64,000 nucleotides of DNA from Alisma plantago-aquatica (GCA_963693085.1 OY856409.1:1620915211-1620979210); one strand, 5' to 3'. Shown: positions 37,750 to 50,640, numbered from the stretch's first letter. A program made the numbers and translations. The notes: generated from the sequence alone by a model not told the origin.

Positions 37750-39655
37750 GATATGTCCCTAGTCGGATGATACTGTGGAAGGTTGATAGACAACACTGAC
37801 ACATAAGACAAGAGTGTGTTGATTGATGACATAATATCATTAGTCATGATATGTGATATCAAACAAGGCACACATATACTTATTAGAGAATAATGTATCC
37901 GACAGACCCGCCTTGAGAGTAACACATGGAAAGCATAATTGGTAGTCTAAATCATATCTCATAGTGATGGTGGTGATTGTGGTTCTTATACCTGAAATCA
38001 CTACATCATCACATGTCATTCTATGTACTTAGAAATCATCCACCATGACCTTGAATGAGGGTTACCATAAAGGTGGTTCTCGGGTGCATTGTGATATGGG
38101 GTTTACTATGAGTGATGTAGATGGGATTTGTCCCTCCTACATGAGTTTGATATCCAGACCACTTGATAAGCAAAACTAAGAAAAGCATGTGCATGCACAT
38201 GTGAAACAATATATGATATTGAGTTCACATATGTCTCAAATAGTCTGCTCTAGTTTAAGGAGCATGGATTGAACATTGAGAGGATGGAGATTCCATTCCT
38301 CAAGTTCAATATGTATATTAGTTATAAAGGAATTATACAATCACTATAACATCGATCACAAATTATAGGCTGAAGTTGTTCTCCAACTTTCTGATTACTT
38401 GGGTAGCAATGATGTGTTTCTAGATATCGTTCATTGCTTGTGATGTCATAAATTAGTTATGGACATTGACTGCCAATGTAACTTGCAACCTATAGGGTCA
38501 CACACATAGGATTACTTGGAATAGGAGTATGTTCATGAATTTAGTTTAAACTTGATTACCAAGGAATTAGGTAATCAATTTAAACAACAATGGTTAATTG
38601 TTGATTGACTGAAATATGAACCAATCCCCTAGAATCTCGATCTCAAATAAGTTACATTTTGACTAGTTTCAAATGTATTAGAGTTCCATATCGAGACTAT
38701 CCCGGCTTGCATTTTTTTGCCACTAATCTGTTGTCCTTCCAGTTCAAGTGTTGAATTGGTTATTTCAAAGTGTCAGGTCAATTGAACAAAAATTGGCAAT
38801 CTGGTCCATGAACTGGCCAGTTTAGGAAGTGAACCGATCGGATTAGATCCATGAACTGATTGGTTCATATTGTGAACCGATTTGGTTGATCAATTCGATT
38901 GGATCAAGGATTTGTACTTACATCATGTTGTGCATTAATCGGATATTAATTGCCAATACAATTACTATTAGAAACATGATGGAACGACTGGTTCAAGGGT
39001 TGAAATGATTGGTTCACATGCTAATCGATCGGTTCACCCCTAAATTGATCGTTTTGTCACTCACAAGATGTGAAAATTGTGAAAATCTATGACATTCGAC
39101 TCCTGCCCAGACTGGGAACCTTGATATTGACCCTCTTGTAAATAGAGGGGTATTGGGGGCTTCTCAAATACATCAATTAACTATGAAAATTGTTATCTTC
39201 TCTGGTTGTGGTAACCAAGAGAACCTAACAAGTCCTACTCATCAATGGGAGGGATAGAAAGGGAGAACAATTGTGGGAGAATAAGTTGGTGCTAGTACAC
39301 CAACTAGAAGGGACAACTCCTTCTTGTCTGTTCTTATAAAATGACAAGAGTTCCTAGTGGTCCGTGTGGACTACTATAGAGGTAAGGAGGTTTTTGCTTG
39401 CCACTCGGAGGACAAGGTCAAATATAGTCTATGATGATCAACCAGGAGGCTACTGAGGACACTGTCCAGGTGCAACTTGAAGAAAGGTGCACACTAATAT
39501 GAGGGAATTATCATTGGACTTGCTCCAAGACTAGGTATAACCTCCCAAATCATCCTTTCCATTACATAGTTATTGATGCGACCAACTATTTTAAGGGGAA
39601 TATGACAGTTAAATTTTTATTTCTACTGCATGTCATGTAGGCATATTTCCCTAAA
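37750..39655 (+). mobile_element. Copia B 5' LTR, from position 233 to its end (subtype 2)
   Basis: It starts mid-LTR with GATATGTCCC, equal to position 233 of the LTR at 46126, and ends TTTCCCTAAA before a PBS. Phrases such as CCTTGAGAGTAACA and GCATGTGCATGCACATGTG match the 3' LTR of copia B, not the neighbouring inverted LTR. The missing start of this LTR lies inverted at 24339-24574. Confidence 0.8.
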
Positions 39656-39656
39656 G

Positions 39657-39669
39657 TGACATCAGAGCC
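39657..39669 (+). other. Primer binding site of copia B
   Basis: TGACATCAGAGCC is the tRNA-iMet site with two substitutions, one base after the LTR. Confidence 0.75.
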
Positions 39670-39823
39670 ACATCAATTCACTATATTTTGGGATTTAACC
39701 AATATGATCGGATTTTGATTTTTATTGCATACGATGTGAATACTTAAAATGATTAATGTGCATATCCAATTAAATACCACATAAAATCCCAAAAAATACA
39801 CACACACACACATACACACACAC

Positions 39824-39881
<58 letters not shown>

Positions 39882-40266
39882 TCAAGCTAGAATACACTCG
39901 AGTGTATTCGGAGTAGAATACACTCAAGTAGTTTTTCATGATGCAATATTTTTTTCAAAAATCTAATCTGTTGATCTTCTTAAACATGTTGTGAATAGCT
40001 CATATGCAAAATTTGAGCACATTTGGACATTTATAGTCATGTTATAAAGACCGCAAAAATTATGCATTTCAAATTAGTTGTGTGTGTCGATTTTGTTGCC
40101 CTTGGATGAGTGACTTACACTCATCCAAATGGGCTCAAAATTTGTATATAGCTTAGTTATAGTATGACGGTGAATATCAATGGTTTACATTTTGCAAAAA
40201 ATAGTCTTGATATGCCAACACATTTGAGTGTATTTGTGAAATCTGTACACTCGAGTGTATTCTATC

Positions 40267-40319
<53 letters not shown>

Positions 40320-41547
40320 ATTTAAATGTGCCGCCCTAAAATTGGCTTTGATGGTGGATGTGTAGAATGGCTATGGACAATAACCCTATTTGTCTGTGCT
40401 TGGTTAGTTGTCGTTATTTATTCCTGTTTATATCTCACTTTGCATACTGAGCCTCTATCTTCTCTTCCACATGTAAAAGTATTATTCTCTTCTTCCTATT
40501 CTCCCCTCAAATGTAGCTCAGGATTTTCCTATTACTATGTAATATGTTAAATAGGATTAGGATAGTTTCAATTATTGTTGTGATGAAGAAGACGTTCAAC
40601 TCCCGATGAAATGCTCATTTCAGAAGACAAGTTGATCGACTGGAGGACCAACAACATGATGAGCTAAAGTGATTAGTTGGTGGCCCAACTAAGCATATGG
40701 AGGTGTCTAAACATCATTTGGATTAGAGGCCAGATGATCGATCTGACGACCAACTAACCAACAAGAGTCCAGTCGATCGGTTCAAGGGTTGAACCAATCA
40801 ACGCAGAATGGTTCAAGCATAAATCTTCAACAACAATAGGTTGTTGCATGTGATGTAACCTTAGGTGGTAGTATTTCCTTGTGGCTCCAAGGAATTATAA
40901 TAGTATGACCACAACTATTACTTATGTTGCATGTTTCCTCTATGGGATATATCATGTATATGCTATATACTATAAGTATGTGACGATTGGATATGTATAT
41001 ATAAATATAAAATCCCTCAATCAAACATATAAATTTAAGATGCTTTCTGTTAGCAACACACATGGAAGGCTTGATCGACAATGCGTAGGCACGCCAAGCA
41101 TGGTGCACTGTCCATCTCGTGGAAGTGTGATGGTATTTATGTGAGCATGCCAAGCAGGGTCATTACTATCATGTTGGATTTTTTGTCAGACTTAATTAAG
41201 TGATCTTTATGAGATTAAGCACTTAGAAACATTCATATGACTAGGGCAAAGAGTTACACATACCATCTATCCAGGAATTGCATAAGAAGCAATTGGAAAA
41301 ACTTCCATACCTTAATGATTGATATGGATGCTGGCGTTCGCCAGGTAATAACTCGTTTTTTTTGGATCTTGGCTCACTTGAAGGGTTTATGTTACAATCT
41401 TCCAAATTTATAAGTAAGGTCTATCTATTTGAACAAGATAATGAGAGTTAGTTAGTTAAAGGCCTAATTAAGTATCGTCAAAATTTTATTTCAATCAAAT
41501 CAAATCAAATAAATTTTGACAAATACAAATTTCTTTTATAGAATCAA
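39670..41547 (+). mobile_element. Leader of copia B, with two MITE-flanking TA tracts
   Basis: Non-coding leader. It contains (CA)n and (TA)n at about 39797-39862, a (GA)n run to 39880, a MITE (39880-40272) and a second (TA)n at 40273-40316. From about 41050 it aligns with the leader at 7100-7635. The plus-strand ORFs in it show no family signature. Confidence 0.6.
39880..40272. mobile_element. Micron-like MITE, ~393 bp, within a (TA)n microsatellite
   Basis: The two ends are inverted copies: AGTCAAGCTAGAATACAC at the left, and at the right the reverse of AGTTAGGATAGAATACAC, continuing for about 28 bp. Within each end is the perfect or near-perfect palindrome GAATACACTCGAGTGTATTC. A second inner pair (TAGAATACACTCAAG and TTTGAGTGTATTTG) lies just inside. 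It has no coding capacity. Both flanks are (TA)n tracts, as known for the rice Micron family, which targets (TA)n microsatellites. The family assignment is an inference. Confidence 0.7.
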
Positions 41548-43142
41548 ATGGCAACAAATAACACATTCACTTTACAATCGGTCCTTGAGAAGGATATGTT
41601 AAATGGGAATAATTTCCACGACTGGTTTAGGATGTTAAGAATTGTTCTCACACAGGAGTGCAAGCTCTATAGGGGTGTAAACGGTGCGGGTACGGTGCGG
41701 GTCTGGCCATACCCATACCCATACCCATCTAATTTAGCGGGTCCAGTTCCGATTCTAGACCCGCATAATATAAAACCTGGACCCGTACCCGCAATAATAG
41801 CGGGTATGCGGTGCGGATATGCGGGTAAGCGGTTCTATAAAACATCATATTTTTATGTAAGAGAAATGACTATGATATATATATATTTAACACAATAAGA
41901 TATTGTTATCATATAGGATATTAACATGTAATAGTTATATTAGACACTGTTGTATTCTACACAATAACATTAATTGAGTAATTGTTTACATATTTGTAGT
42001 CATGATCATAACATTTAATTTATGTAGAAAGTAATGTAAATTAGTAGACATTTTGATTTTAAGTTTACATATGATGTTCATTATTGTAACTAGAATAGTT
42101 AATTCTTAATTATATGACTAGTCTCAACCTTATTGTGGTTAGAGTAGGATATAATCTCAATAATTATATTAGTTAGACTAGTAAAGTATGATATATATAA
42201 CACATTATTTTATTAGCTAGTTATGTATAGAGGGTACACGGGTCTAGCGGGTCTGGGTCCAAGCATACCCATTATTGGACCTACTTATATGCGGGTCCAA
42301 GGGTATACAGGTCCAAGGGTATGCGGGTATAAAAAATTAGACCCATGACGGGTTTTTTAAGGGTCCGGATTTGCGGGTCCGCGGGTCTACCAGTACCCAT
42401 TTACAGCCCTAAAGCTCTATGTCCTGAAGACACTAGAGCTAGATGAATCTGCTCCCACAACACCTAAGGCTGACAAGAATGATTATAAGAAGCATACTGA
42501 ATATGTCGTGGATGTCAAATGCCTAATGTCGTGTACCATGAACTATGAGTTGTAGATACAATATGAGAACATAGATGTTATTGAGATGGTAGGACATATT
42601 AAGAACATGCTCCAAGATCAAGCAAGACAGGAGAGATATGATGTCTCCAAGGCTATGTTCAAATGTAACATGTAGAAGGAGATCCAGTAGGTCCTCATGT
42701 GCTCAAGCTTATTGGCTATGTGGATAACCTTTCTAGACTGGGATTTCCCTTGGGTCTAGAGTTGGCCACTGATGTGATTTTATAGTCATTGCCAGAGTAA
42801 TATAGTTAGTTTGTCATGAACTGCAACATGAATGACTTTGACAAGCTGTTGACAGAGTTACTTGGAATGTTGAGAATAGTTGAGGAACAAATGAAGAAAG
42901 TCAATCCCAAGTCGATGATGATGATCAGCAGATCAAAGAGGAAGTCCAAGGGCAAAGGCAAAGCTAAGAAGAGTTATAAAGATGGCCAGAAGCCCAAGTC
43001 TTCAGTGCTCAAAACAAAATGAGGGGTGAACAAGGGAGGCAATTGTCACCACTGTCACCAGCCTAGACACTGGAAGAGGAATTTCCCTCTCTACCTGGAG
43101 GAACTAAAGAAGAAGAAGGAGGGGATAGAGACCTCCACTTAA
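41548..43142 (+). pseudogene. Ty1/copia gag of element B, split by a hAT MITE
   Basis: The frame opens with MATNNTFTLQSVLEKD, then NNFHDWFRMLRIVLTQECKL, and is interrupted at 41669 by a 742-bp MITE. It resumes in frame at 42420 (YVLKTLELDESAP). A KNDYKKH..DVKCLMSCTMNYEL block and QARQERYDVSKAMF follow. The C-terminal part (42816-43022) has LLGMLRIVEEQMKKVNP and a Lys-rich tail. The zinc knuckle reads CHHCHQPRHWKRNF, with the last Cys changed to Phe. Several in-frame stops are present. Expected role of the family: the capsid and RNA-binding polyprotein of the particle. Confidence 0.85.
41670..42411. mobile_element. Non-autonomous hAT element (MITE), 742 bp
   Basis: The ends are imperfect terminal inverted repeats: TAGGGGTGTAAACGG at the left and CCCATTTACAGCCCTA at the right. 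They are flanked by a perfect 8-bp duplication AAGCTCTA (41662-41669 and 42412-42419), the size made by hAT transposases. Excising it with one duplication restores the copia gag frame. Subterminal regions are dense in GCGGGTC, GTACCCGC and ATACCCAT words in both orientations. The middle is AT-rich and has no transposase, so it would be mobilised in trans. Confidence 0.92.
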
Positions 43143-43159
43143 AGTATATAGATTATGAG

Positions 43160-46110
43160 ATAAATTTAACTACTTCTTCATCTTGGGTATATGATACCAG
43201 ATGTAGATCTCACACATGTTCGAATATGTTGGATCTAAAAATAAGTAAGCCTTTACAAAAGGGCAGGTTGGACTTTTCATCACAAATGGAGCAAGAGTTG
43301 CTGCCACTACATTCAGAACCTTTAATTTATCTCTACCCAAAGGGCATGTAATAGAGTGAATTAACTATTATTTCATATCTACCAATAGAAACATTTTACT
43401 TTCTGCATCTTGTACGGATAAGGATGAACATGGAAATCATATAAATTATAGTTAATGTTCTATTTCAAAAGAAGTGATCATTTATGGAAATGCCTAAATA
43501 TCTTATGATCTTTTTTTATAACGTAGATACCAAAAAGATTGAAACTTGATAACTCAAACAATGAATACCTATAGCATTGTCATTGAGAGCACATAAATGA
43601 GAAATACATTTCTAGAATACATAATGATGCTTGTCTAGATTTTTCTTTTGATTATTGAACCAATAAAGACATGCAAATATTATCTATTGAGCAACATGAC
43701 AAAAACACCGATCACTAGATGTAGTGGGAGAGAAAATGTTCTATCAGGGCTTGTACATATTGATGTATGTTGTCCTTTAAAAATAAGTCTAAAGGTAGTT
43801 AATAGTACTTTGTTATATTTACTAATGAATTCAATAGATATGGTAATTTGTAAAGTATAAATATGAATCTCTTGAAGTTTTGAAGGAGATCAAGAATGAA
43901 GTACATAACTTCCTTGGTAAAAGTATTAAGACACTTTGATATGATCGATGTTGAAATATTTTACACCAAGAGTTTGAGAATATTATGGAGGGACCGTGAT
44001 AATGTATCACTATGAACATTAACTGAAACATAGCGATGTATCAAAAAGTAGGAATCATACCCTAATGAGTCATGGTATGATTATCAATGAATCTAGCTAA
44101 TCTTATTGTTTTGTTTTCGGCACATGCTTTACACTAAAACAATGTACTGTCTATAATGGTTCAAAAAGACACCATTTGATATATGGCATGAGAGGTGACC
44201 CAATATGCATTTTAGGATTAAAACTTGTATAATAAAATAGCTACTTGAAAATCTCTATCCGCAAATCACAAAATGTTAGCTTGTTGAATACTACTTTCGC
44301 CCAATCCAACAATAAAAGTGTTTGTTACAAGGATGGTTGAATTCCTTATGAGGAATTTAATTCTAAAGGAATCAGTGGGAGAATAGTAGAACTCGAACAG
44401 TTCGAGAACAACAAGAAAACATGAACCTAAAGACGTGTAGTATGAACAAGGAGAATCACAAAAGTTGTGTAATCTCAAGTTCCTTATGTAACACAAAACC
44501 TCATAAATCTAGTAGAACATGCCTTGATCCTGAAAGATTGTGTTATCTTATAACTTGGGAAGGCGGTAAGTAGATCATAAGATGATGATACAACAACCTA
44601 TCTAGAAGATATTGAGGGACCATAGTCTGAGAATTGGGTTGAGGCCATTATATCCAAAATGGAGTCCATGTACAGCAACAAGGTATGACCTTGGTGGTAC
44701 CAACTAAAGGAGTAAAATCCATAGGGTGCAATTGGGTCTTGAAGAAGAAGACCGACATGAATAGTAATGTACAAACCTATAAGAGAATATTTGTTGCATA
44801 GGATTACAAACAAGTTCGAGATGTTGAACATGATGAAATGTATTTACCAATTGCCATGGTTAAGTTCATAAGGATCATACATGGCATTGCAACTCATTAC
44901 GACTATGGGATTTGGCATATGGATATTAAAACCATATCCTTTAATAGGAATAATTGAGAGTATGTGTATGTGACACAACTTAAAGGTTTTATGATTCCAT
45001 TAATGCAAATAATGTCTATAAGCTGAAGCAAACATCTTAGAGTCAGAATCTTTGATTGACAAGATAGTCAAAGAGTTTTACTTTAGTCAAAATAAAAAGG
45101 AAATTGGTGATTATAAAAGATTTAGTGGGAGCATATTAATACTTCACATATTGATGGGGAATAACATCCCAATACTATAAGTATTGAAACCTGGCACGTA
45201 AAGAACCTTCTCTATGAAGTATTTATGTGAAGTATCCTATGTGATAGGAATTGATATCTATAAAAATAGATCAAGAAGCTTCTTGGCCTAAGTAAGAGAA
45301 CTTCCATTAGCAAATGTTGAAAGGGTTCAACGTGAAGGATTCAATGAGAGAGAATCTATCCATCTTCCATGAGATTAGTCTCTTAAGAGTCCACTATTCC
45401 AATTCTTATGAGGAATGGAAAACATGAGTGATGTGCCACATGCATTCACAATTGGATATATATCGTGTATGGAATATAATGTACTCATATCATTATCGTG
45501 TATGTATTGGATGTGATGAGATAATATTCATTAGATTCCAATGAAGGTCATTGGAATGCCATATAGGACATCCTTAAGTACTTGATAAGCATTAAAAGAA
45601 TTAGTTCATTGGTTATGGAAATAAGGAAGAGTTGGGTGTAAAGAGTTGCACTGATGCAAGCTTCTAAAATGACAAAGAAAATTAATGATTGCAATCTAAA
45701 ATTTGTGTTTGACCTTAAAACAAGAACTATAAGCTGGAGAAAGTCCAAACAAAAGACAATTATTTAATTCTACAACAGAAGTCGAGTATCCTGGTGTTAT
45801 GAACACATCATAGGATATTGTATGGGTCTAGAAGTTCATTTAGATGAACCTATGGGATGTTCCAACCACTAATGAGATAGTAGAAATACTATGACAACAA
45901 TGGAGCTACTGGTTAGGAAAGGGATATCAGATAGCATACTACGGCAATTCCATCTCATATGAGATGTCATACAGAGAAGAGATGTGAAACATGCAATACA
46001 CCAACTAAAGGTAAATGTTGCTAACTCGTTGGATTAAAACTTGCACACTAGAAACATGATGGACATGTTTAAGGTCACTTAGAATAAGATTTGTGGGTGA
46101 TTGGCTCTAA
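43160..46110 (+). pseudogene. Ty1/copia pol remnant of element B (PR-IN-RT-RH order)
   Basis: The domains occur in copia order but in shifting frames with dozens of stops. Protease: WVYDTRCRSHTCSN at about 43183, where DTG is now DTR. Integrase: SNMTKTP near 43695, then KNEVHNFLGKSIKTL at about 43895. C-terminal integrase: VFVTRMVEFL near 44325. Reverse transcriptase: the SENWVEAI..KMESMY and GAIGS block at 44625-44745, and a GFGIWILKP remnant of the MDVKTAF region near 44910; the YVDD motif is not found. The RNase H part near 45540-46110 includes GHWNAI.DILKYL and RQFHLI.DVIQRRDVKHA. Integrase precedes RT, which defines Ty1/copia. Confidence 0.8.
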
Positions 46111-46125
46111 GTGTAAGTGGAAGTA

Positions 46126-48165
46126 TGTCGGTATGTATGCCCATAGAGACAATCATATAATGATTGTAATGACATGTCTTGTAAATGATTTGATTAATAA
46201 CAAAGGCGATCTTCAAAATTATTTTGTTCATTTAGTTATGAGATAATAATGAAACATAATGAATGTCTAGAATAATGATATTACACAACGACGTATGTCT
46301 TTGGGTTGATGACATGGACAATGAGATCATACAGATGTCAAGAGTATGTACGTTCTTGATATGTACCTAGTCAAATGTTATTGTGGAAGGTTGATAGACA
46401 ACAATGGCACATAAGACTAGAGTGTGTGTTGGTTGATGATAGAATCTCATCAGTCATGATATGTGATATCAAGCCAAACACATAGATACTTGTTAGAGAC
46501 AGACCCACCTTGAGAGTAACAGGTGGAAACCATAATTGGTAGTCAGAATCATCTCTCATAGTGATGGTGGTGATTTTGGTTCTTAGACCTAAAATCACTA
46601 CACTCATCACATGTCATTCGATGTACTTAGACATCATCCACCATGACCTTGAATAAGGGTTACTATAAAGGTGGTGCTCGGGTGCATTGTGACACATGGG
46701 GTTGACTGTGAGTGATGTAGATGGGATTTGTTCCTCCTACATGAGTTTGATATCCAAGCCACTTGATAAGCGAGACTGAGAAAAGCATGTGCATGCACAT
46801 GTGAAATAATATATGATATTGAGTTCACATATATCTCAAGCAGTCAGCTCTAGTTTAAGTAACATGGATTGAACATTGAGAGGGTGACGGTTCCATCCCT
46901 TGAGTTCAATTTGGATATTAGTGACAAAGAAATTATACAAACACTGTAACACCAACTACATATTATAGATTGAAGTTATTCTTCAACTTTATTATTACTT
47001 GGGTAGCAATGATGTGTTGCTAGATACCACTCATTGCTTGTGATGTCATAAATTAGTCATGGACATGCATTGCCAACGTAACTTGGAACCTATAGGGTCA
47101 CACACATAAGATACACTTGGAATAGGAGTTCATTCATTAATTTAGTTTAAACTTGATTACTAAGGAGTTAGGTATTCAATATAAACAACAATGGTTGAAT
47201 GTTGACTGACTAGACTGTGAATCGACCGGTTCAAGTGTTGAATCGGTCATTTCAAAATGTCAGGACAATTGAATCAAAATTATCAAATTGATCTATGAAT
47301 CGACCGATTCAGGAAATGAACTGACTGTCTCAGATCCATGAACCGACCAGTTCATGTTGTGAACCGACCAGTTCAGGTTGTGAAGCGACTGTTTGGTTGA
47401 TCAATTCGATTGGATCAAGGATTTGTGTTGACGTCATGTTGCGCATTAATCAAATATTAATCACCAATACAATTGTGATTTAGAAACATAATGAAATGAC
47501 CAATTCAAGGGTTGAGTCAGTCGACTCACATGCCAACCGATCGGTTTACTCCTAAATCGATCGTTTTGCCAATTGTAGAATGCGAAAATTCGTGAAAATA
47601 TGTCCCCTGCCTCTCCCACTTAGTTGGGAACCCTGATCCTGACCCTCCTATAAATAGAGGGGTACTTGGGGCTTCTCAGATACATCAATTAGCTCCGATA
47701 ATTATTATTTTCTCTGGCTGTGGTAACCGAGAGAGCCCGAGCAAGCCCTACCCGTCAAAGGGAGGGATAGCAAGGGAAAGCAATTGTGGGAGAGTAAGTT
47801 TGGTACTAGTACACCAACTAGAAGGGACAACTCCTTCTTGTCTGTTCTTCTAGAATGGTAGGAGTTTCTGGTGGTCTGTGTGGACTACTATAGAGGCGAG
47901 GAGGTTGTTTACTGTTGCTCGGAGGACAAGGTCAACTGTTGTCTGTGGCGAACCAGGAGGATTTTGCACACACGGTTCGATGTGACTTGAAGAAAGGCAC
48001 ACACTGCTATGAGGGAATTATCACTGGACTTTCTTCAGGACCAAGCATAACCTTGCCAACCATCTTTTTCATTACATAGTTATTGATGTGATCAACTATT
48101 CAAAGAGGAATATAACAGTTAGATTTTTATTTATGTTGCATATTTTGTAGTCATACTTTCCTACA
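46126..48165 (+). mobile_element. Copia B 3' LTR, complete, 2.04 kb
   Basis: It follows a purine tract (AAGTGGAAG) and runs from TGTCGGTATG to CTTTCCTACA. GATAT, the site used by another insertion in the 5' copy, is at position 233 (46358). TATAAATAG lies at about 47649. Between 47215 and 47580 there are at least six ACCGGTT-type palindromic words. It serves as the reference copy for the LTR subtype 2 comparisons. Confidence 0.85.
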
Positions 48166-49600
48166 GAAATGAGGGTGTTTGTCTAGCCTTGTGACCTAGT
48201 CACTACTACTACTATTAAAGGGGTGAGAACAAGGCTAGGCAACTTGGCAACTTGAAGATGTTACCCTGAACCTAGTCAAAGGATAAACAATGGTACATGC
48301 TGGACTAGGAGGAAAGAAAGGAGGAGGTAGTCATGCAAACACTCATGGTTTGGGTGGGGGGGAGGAGAGATGATAGCAGGTGGCTCAAAAATTGTTGCCC
48401 TAACTGTAGTCACTGGTTGAGGTTGAGGTTGAGGTTGAGGTTGAGGTTGAGGTTAAGGGAGAAATGGTTGTACACACATGACTAAGAGGCAGGGAAGGGG
48501 AAGGTAGCTATGCAATGCTCATGATCTACTCATGGCTACCGCTCGCTGGGGATGAGGATGAGGTAGGAGGATTCAGACTTGTTGTCCTAACACTAGTTTC
48601 CATTCGAGGGAGATGCGGGTGGTATTCGTGGGGTGGGCAATGCATCATTGGCCGAGTCCGAGTCGCCCCCACCTTGGGTGAATACTCAAGTGAGCTAGGT
48701 AAAATGACTTGACATGCATTTCTAATTCTGGCAGGTACACATCTGGATTGGGTTTCTTAGATCAGAACTTTGCTGGGACGAATGTGTTTTGTAGTCCGGT
48801 TTCAATTTAATTACCCGAACAGGTTACCACCCCAATTCAAAATAAATAGACTAACATGCCGCAAAATGAGAGGACCCGACCCAGCTTGAATCCCTTGGGA
48901 GCTAAAAAGGCTAGAGTGAGCCCACGAGGCCACACTTTATGTCACTGTTGTGACCCAGCGCAATGAGCTGGATTCAACCGAACTGAATGCCTACTAAAGA
49001 ATTGGATAGAGCGACATACTTTTAGGTGGAGACCATGGGCCGTTGTCCCCTTCTAATCTCAGCCCCGGTTAAAATATTTGTACTTATTCCGTTCCACTTT
49101 GACCCAAGTGATCCGCCCACTTTTTTCAACCCAATCTTATTCAATCCAAACCGGATGCATGCACCGTAAACAATGGGCGCGTCCAGCTTAGAATATATGT
49201 CCGCCACGGCTCTGATTAAAGCGTCTCGCCACAATGAACAATTGTTATATATATTCCGGAACAATTGACCCACAACGCCGCCGGGGAGACAACCTTTTAA
49301 CATCGTTGTTGTTATTGGATGTAAAGCGTAAATAGATAACCCAGACTCTTCTACTTTTGTCTGTGCACTCTTTATTGGATTTCAAGTATTTTTCGGGGCG
49401 AGATATCGCTATCAAGATCTGCAGAGGGAAAAAAAAAAAAGCTAAACAAAAGAAACTGTGAGCGCTTGTTTGTTGAGGATGCAAATAATCAAATATGCGG
49501 TGAAGCAAATCGAAACGATTCATTTTAGGATTTTCCATGTTTTCTTTTTCTTTTTTCAATTGAACTACTAGTACGGATTTTCCATCTAAATGTCTTATAT
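48166..49600. other. Intergenic region, no gene recognised
   Basis: The sequence contains seven hexamer units GGTTGA (48415-48456, last one GGTTAA) and GC-richer stretches from 48515. The minus-strand open stretches at 49022-49303 and 49245-49559 and the plus-strand one at 48515-48712 have no recognisable motif, and I see no splice or homology support. I treat it as unassigned DNA between the copia cluster and the gene. Confidence 0.4.
48415..48456. repeat. GGTTGA microsatellite, 7 units
   Basis: Six perfect GGTTGA units and one GGTTAA in direct tandem. Confidence 0.95.
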
Positions 49601-50360
49601 GTCTTGATAGTAAAAATGATTGTGGAATAAATGAGTATCTTCTTATTTAAAGGCTATATGGTCGTTGCATTGACCGCCGCTGATTACCATCATAAGCTGC
49701 ATAACATACAAGTCATGATGTCATTAACGTGCCTTTCTCCTTTCACATTTTACAGGGGCATGAATAGGTGAATAGCCCCTCCTACCCTACACCTTGAATA
49801 ATAAAATGAAGACGAAAGTTGCAATCTTAATGTCTTTACATGAAATAAGAATTTTGATATCAAAACAGTCTCATCCAGCTGCATAAATCTCATATATTTC
49901 TCTTGTTAGGCATCTTCCTCCGTAATTTTCCTTCTACTACCTAACGGAGGTACCGGCTGCAATCAACGACGTGGCCATTTCGTTTCTGTTATTAAATTGC
50001 AATAAGGAAAATCCTTTTCTTGTAGCCTAAACATTAGCGAGTGGATGATGAAACTCACGACGCAACAAACAGGAAAATAACAACGAAAACGAAGGCGTGG
50101 AAGAAGGAGAGAGCTAGTCGAGTTGCCTGAACGGATCGGTGAGTTTGGTCAAGGCAGAACTCACTATCCAACGCTCAGGGTTGAAATTGCTATGTAGGTT
50201 AACTTGCCGTGTTAACTTATATTATTTTAATGCTAAAGATGCTATTTCCGACTGATGCGGACATATTCCAACGGATACCCCTCACATCTGCCGCAACACA
50301 CACCCATTAATGACGTCTCTAGTTTAAAGACGTGAAGATTCGTCGGAACTCGGTTTATTA
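49601..50360. other. AT-rich distal upstream region of the OXS3-like gene
   Basis: No coding signal. Composition changes from AT-rich to GC-rich near 50360. ATATTATTTTAAT at about 50218 and TTTATTATTAATC at about 50353 are AT-rich patches, but neither is a convincing TATA box at a plausible distance from the start codon. Confidence 0.4.
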
Positions 50361-50640
50361 TTAATCAACAAAACAGCGATCCGGGCCGCACTTGATCGTT
50401 GTCGACGTGTTCGTGCGTGCGCCGGCAGATAGCGAGTGGATAAGGGCTCCAACTGCTGCTACTTGACCACGTCCAGCTAGGTCGCCGTTCTCCGCCGAAC
50501 CAAACCAGTCCCTCGTGCCGCCGATCACGCCTGCTCCCCGTCGGTGGTGGTGGGTTTGGAGTTTGGACGCTCCCCGCCCGGTTCCGTCGGGGGTGGTCGG
50601 AGACTCGGACGAGAGGCGTTACCGGCGGTGCCGGACTTGA

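Noticed and set aside
49022..49559. Two overlapping minus-strand open frames as a second gene
   Set aside because: No recognisable domain, no supporting splice pattern and no similarity I can name. Left as unassigned intergenic DNA.
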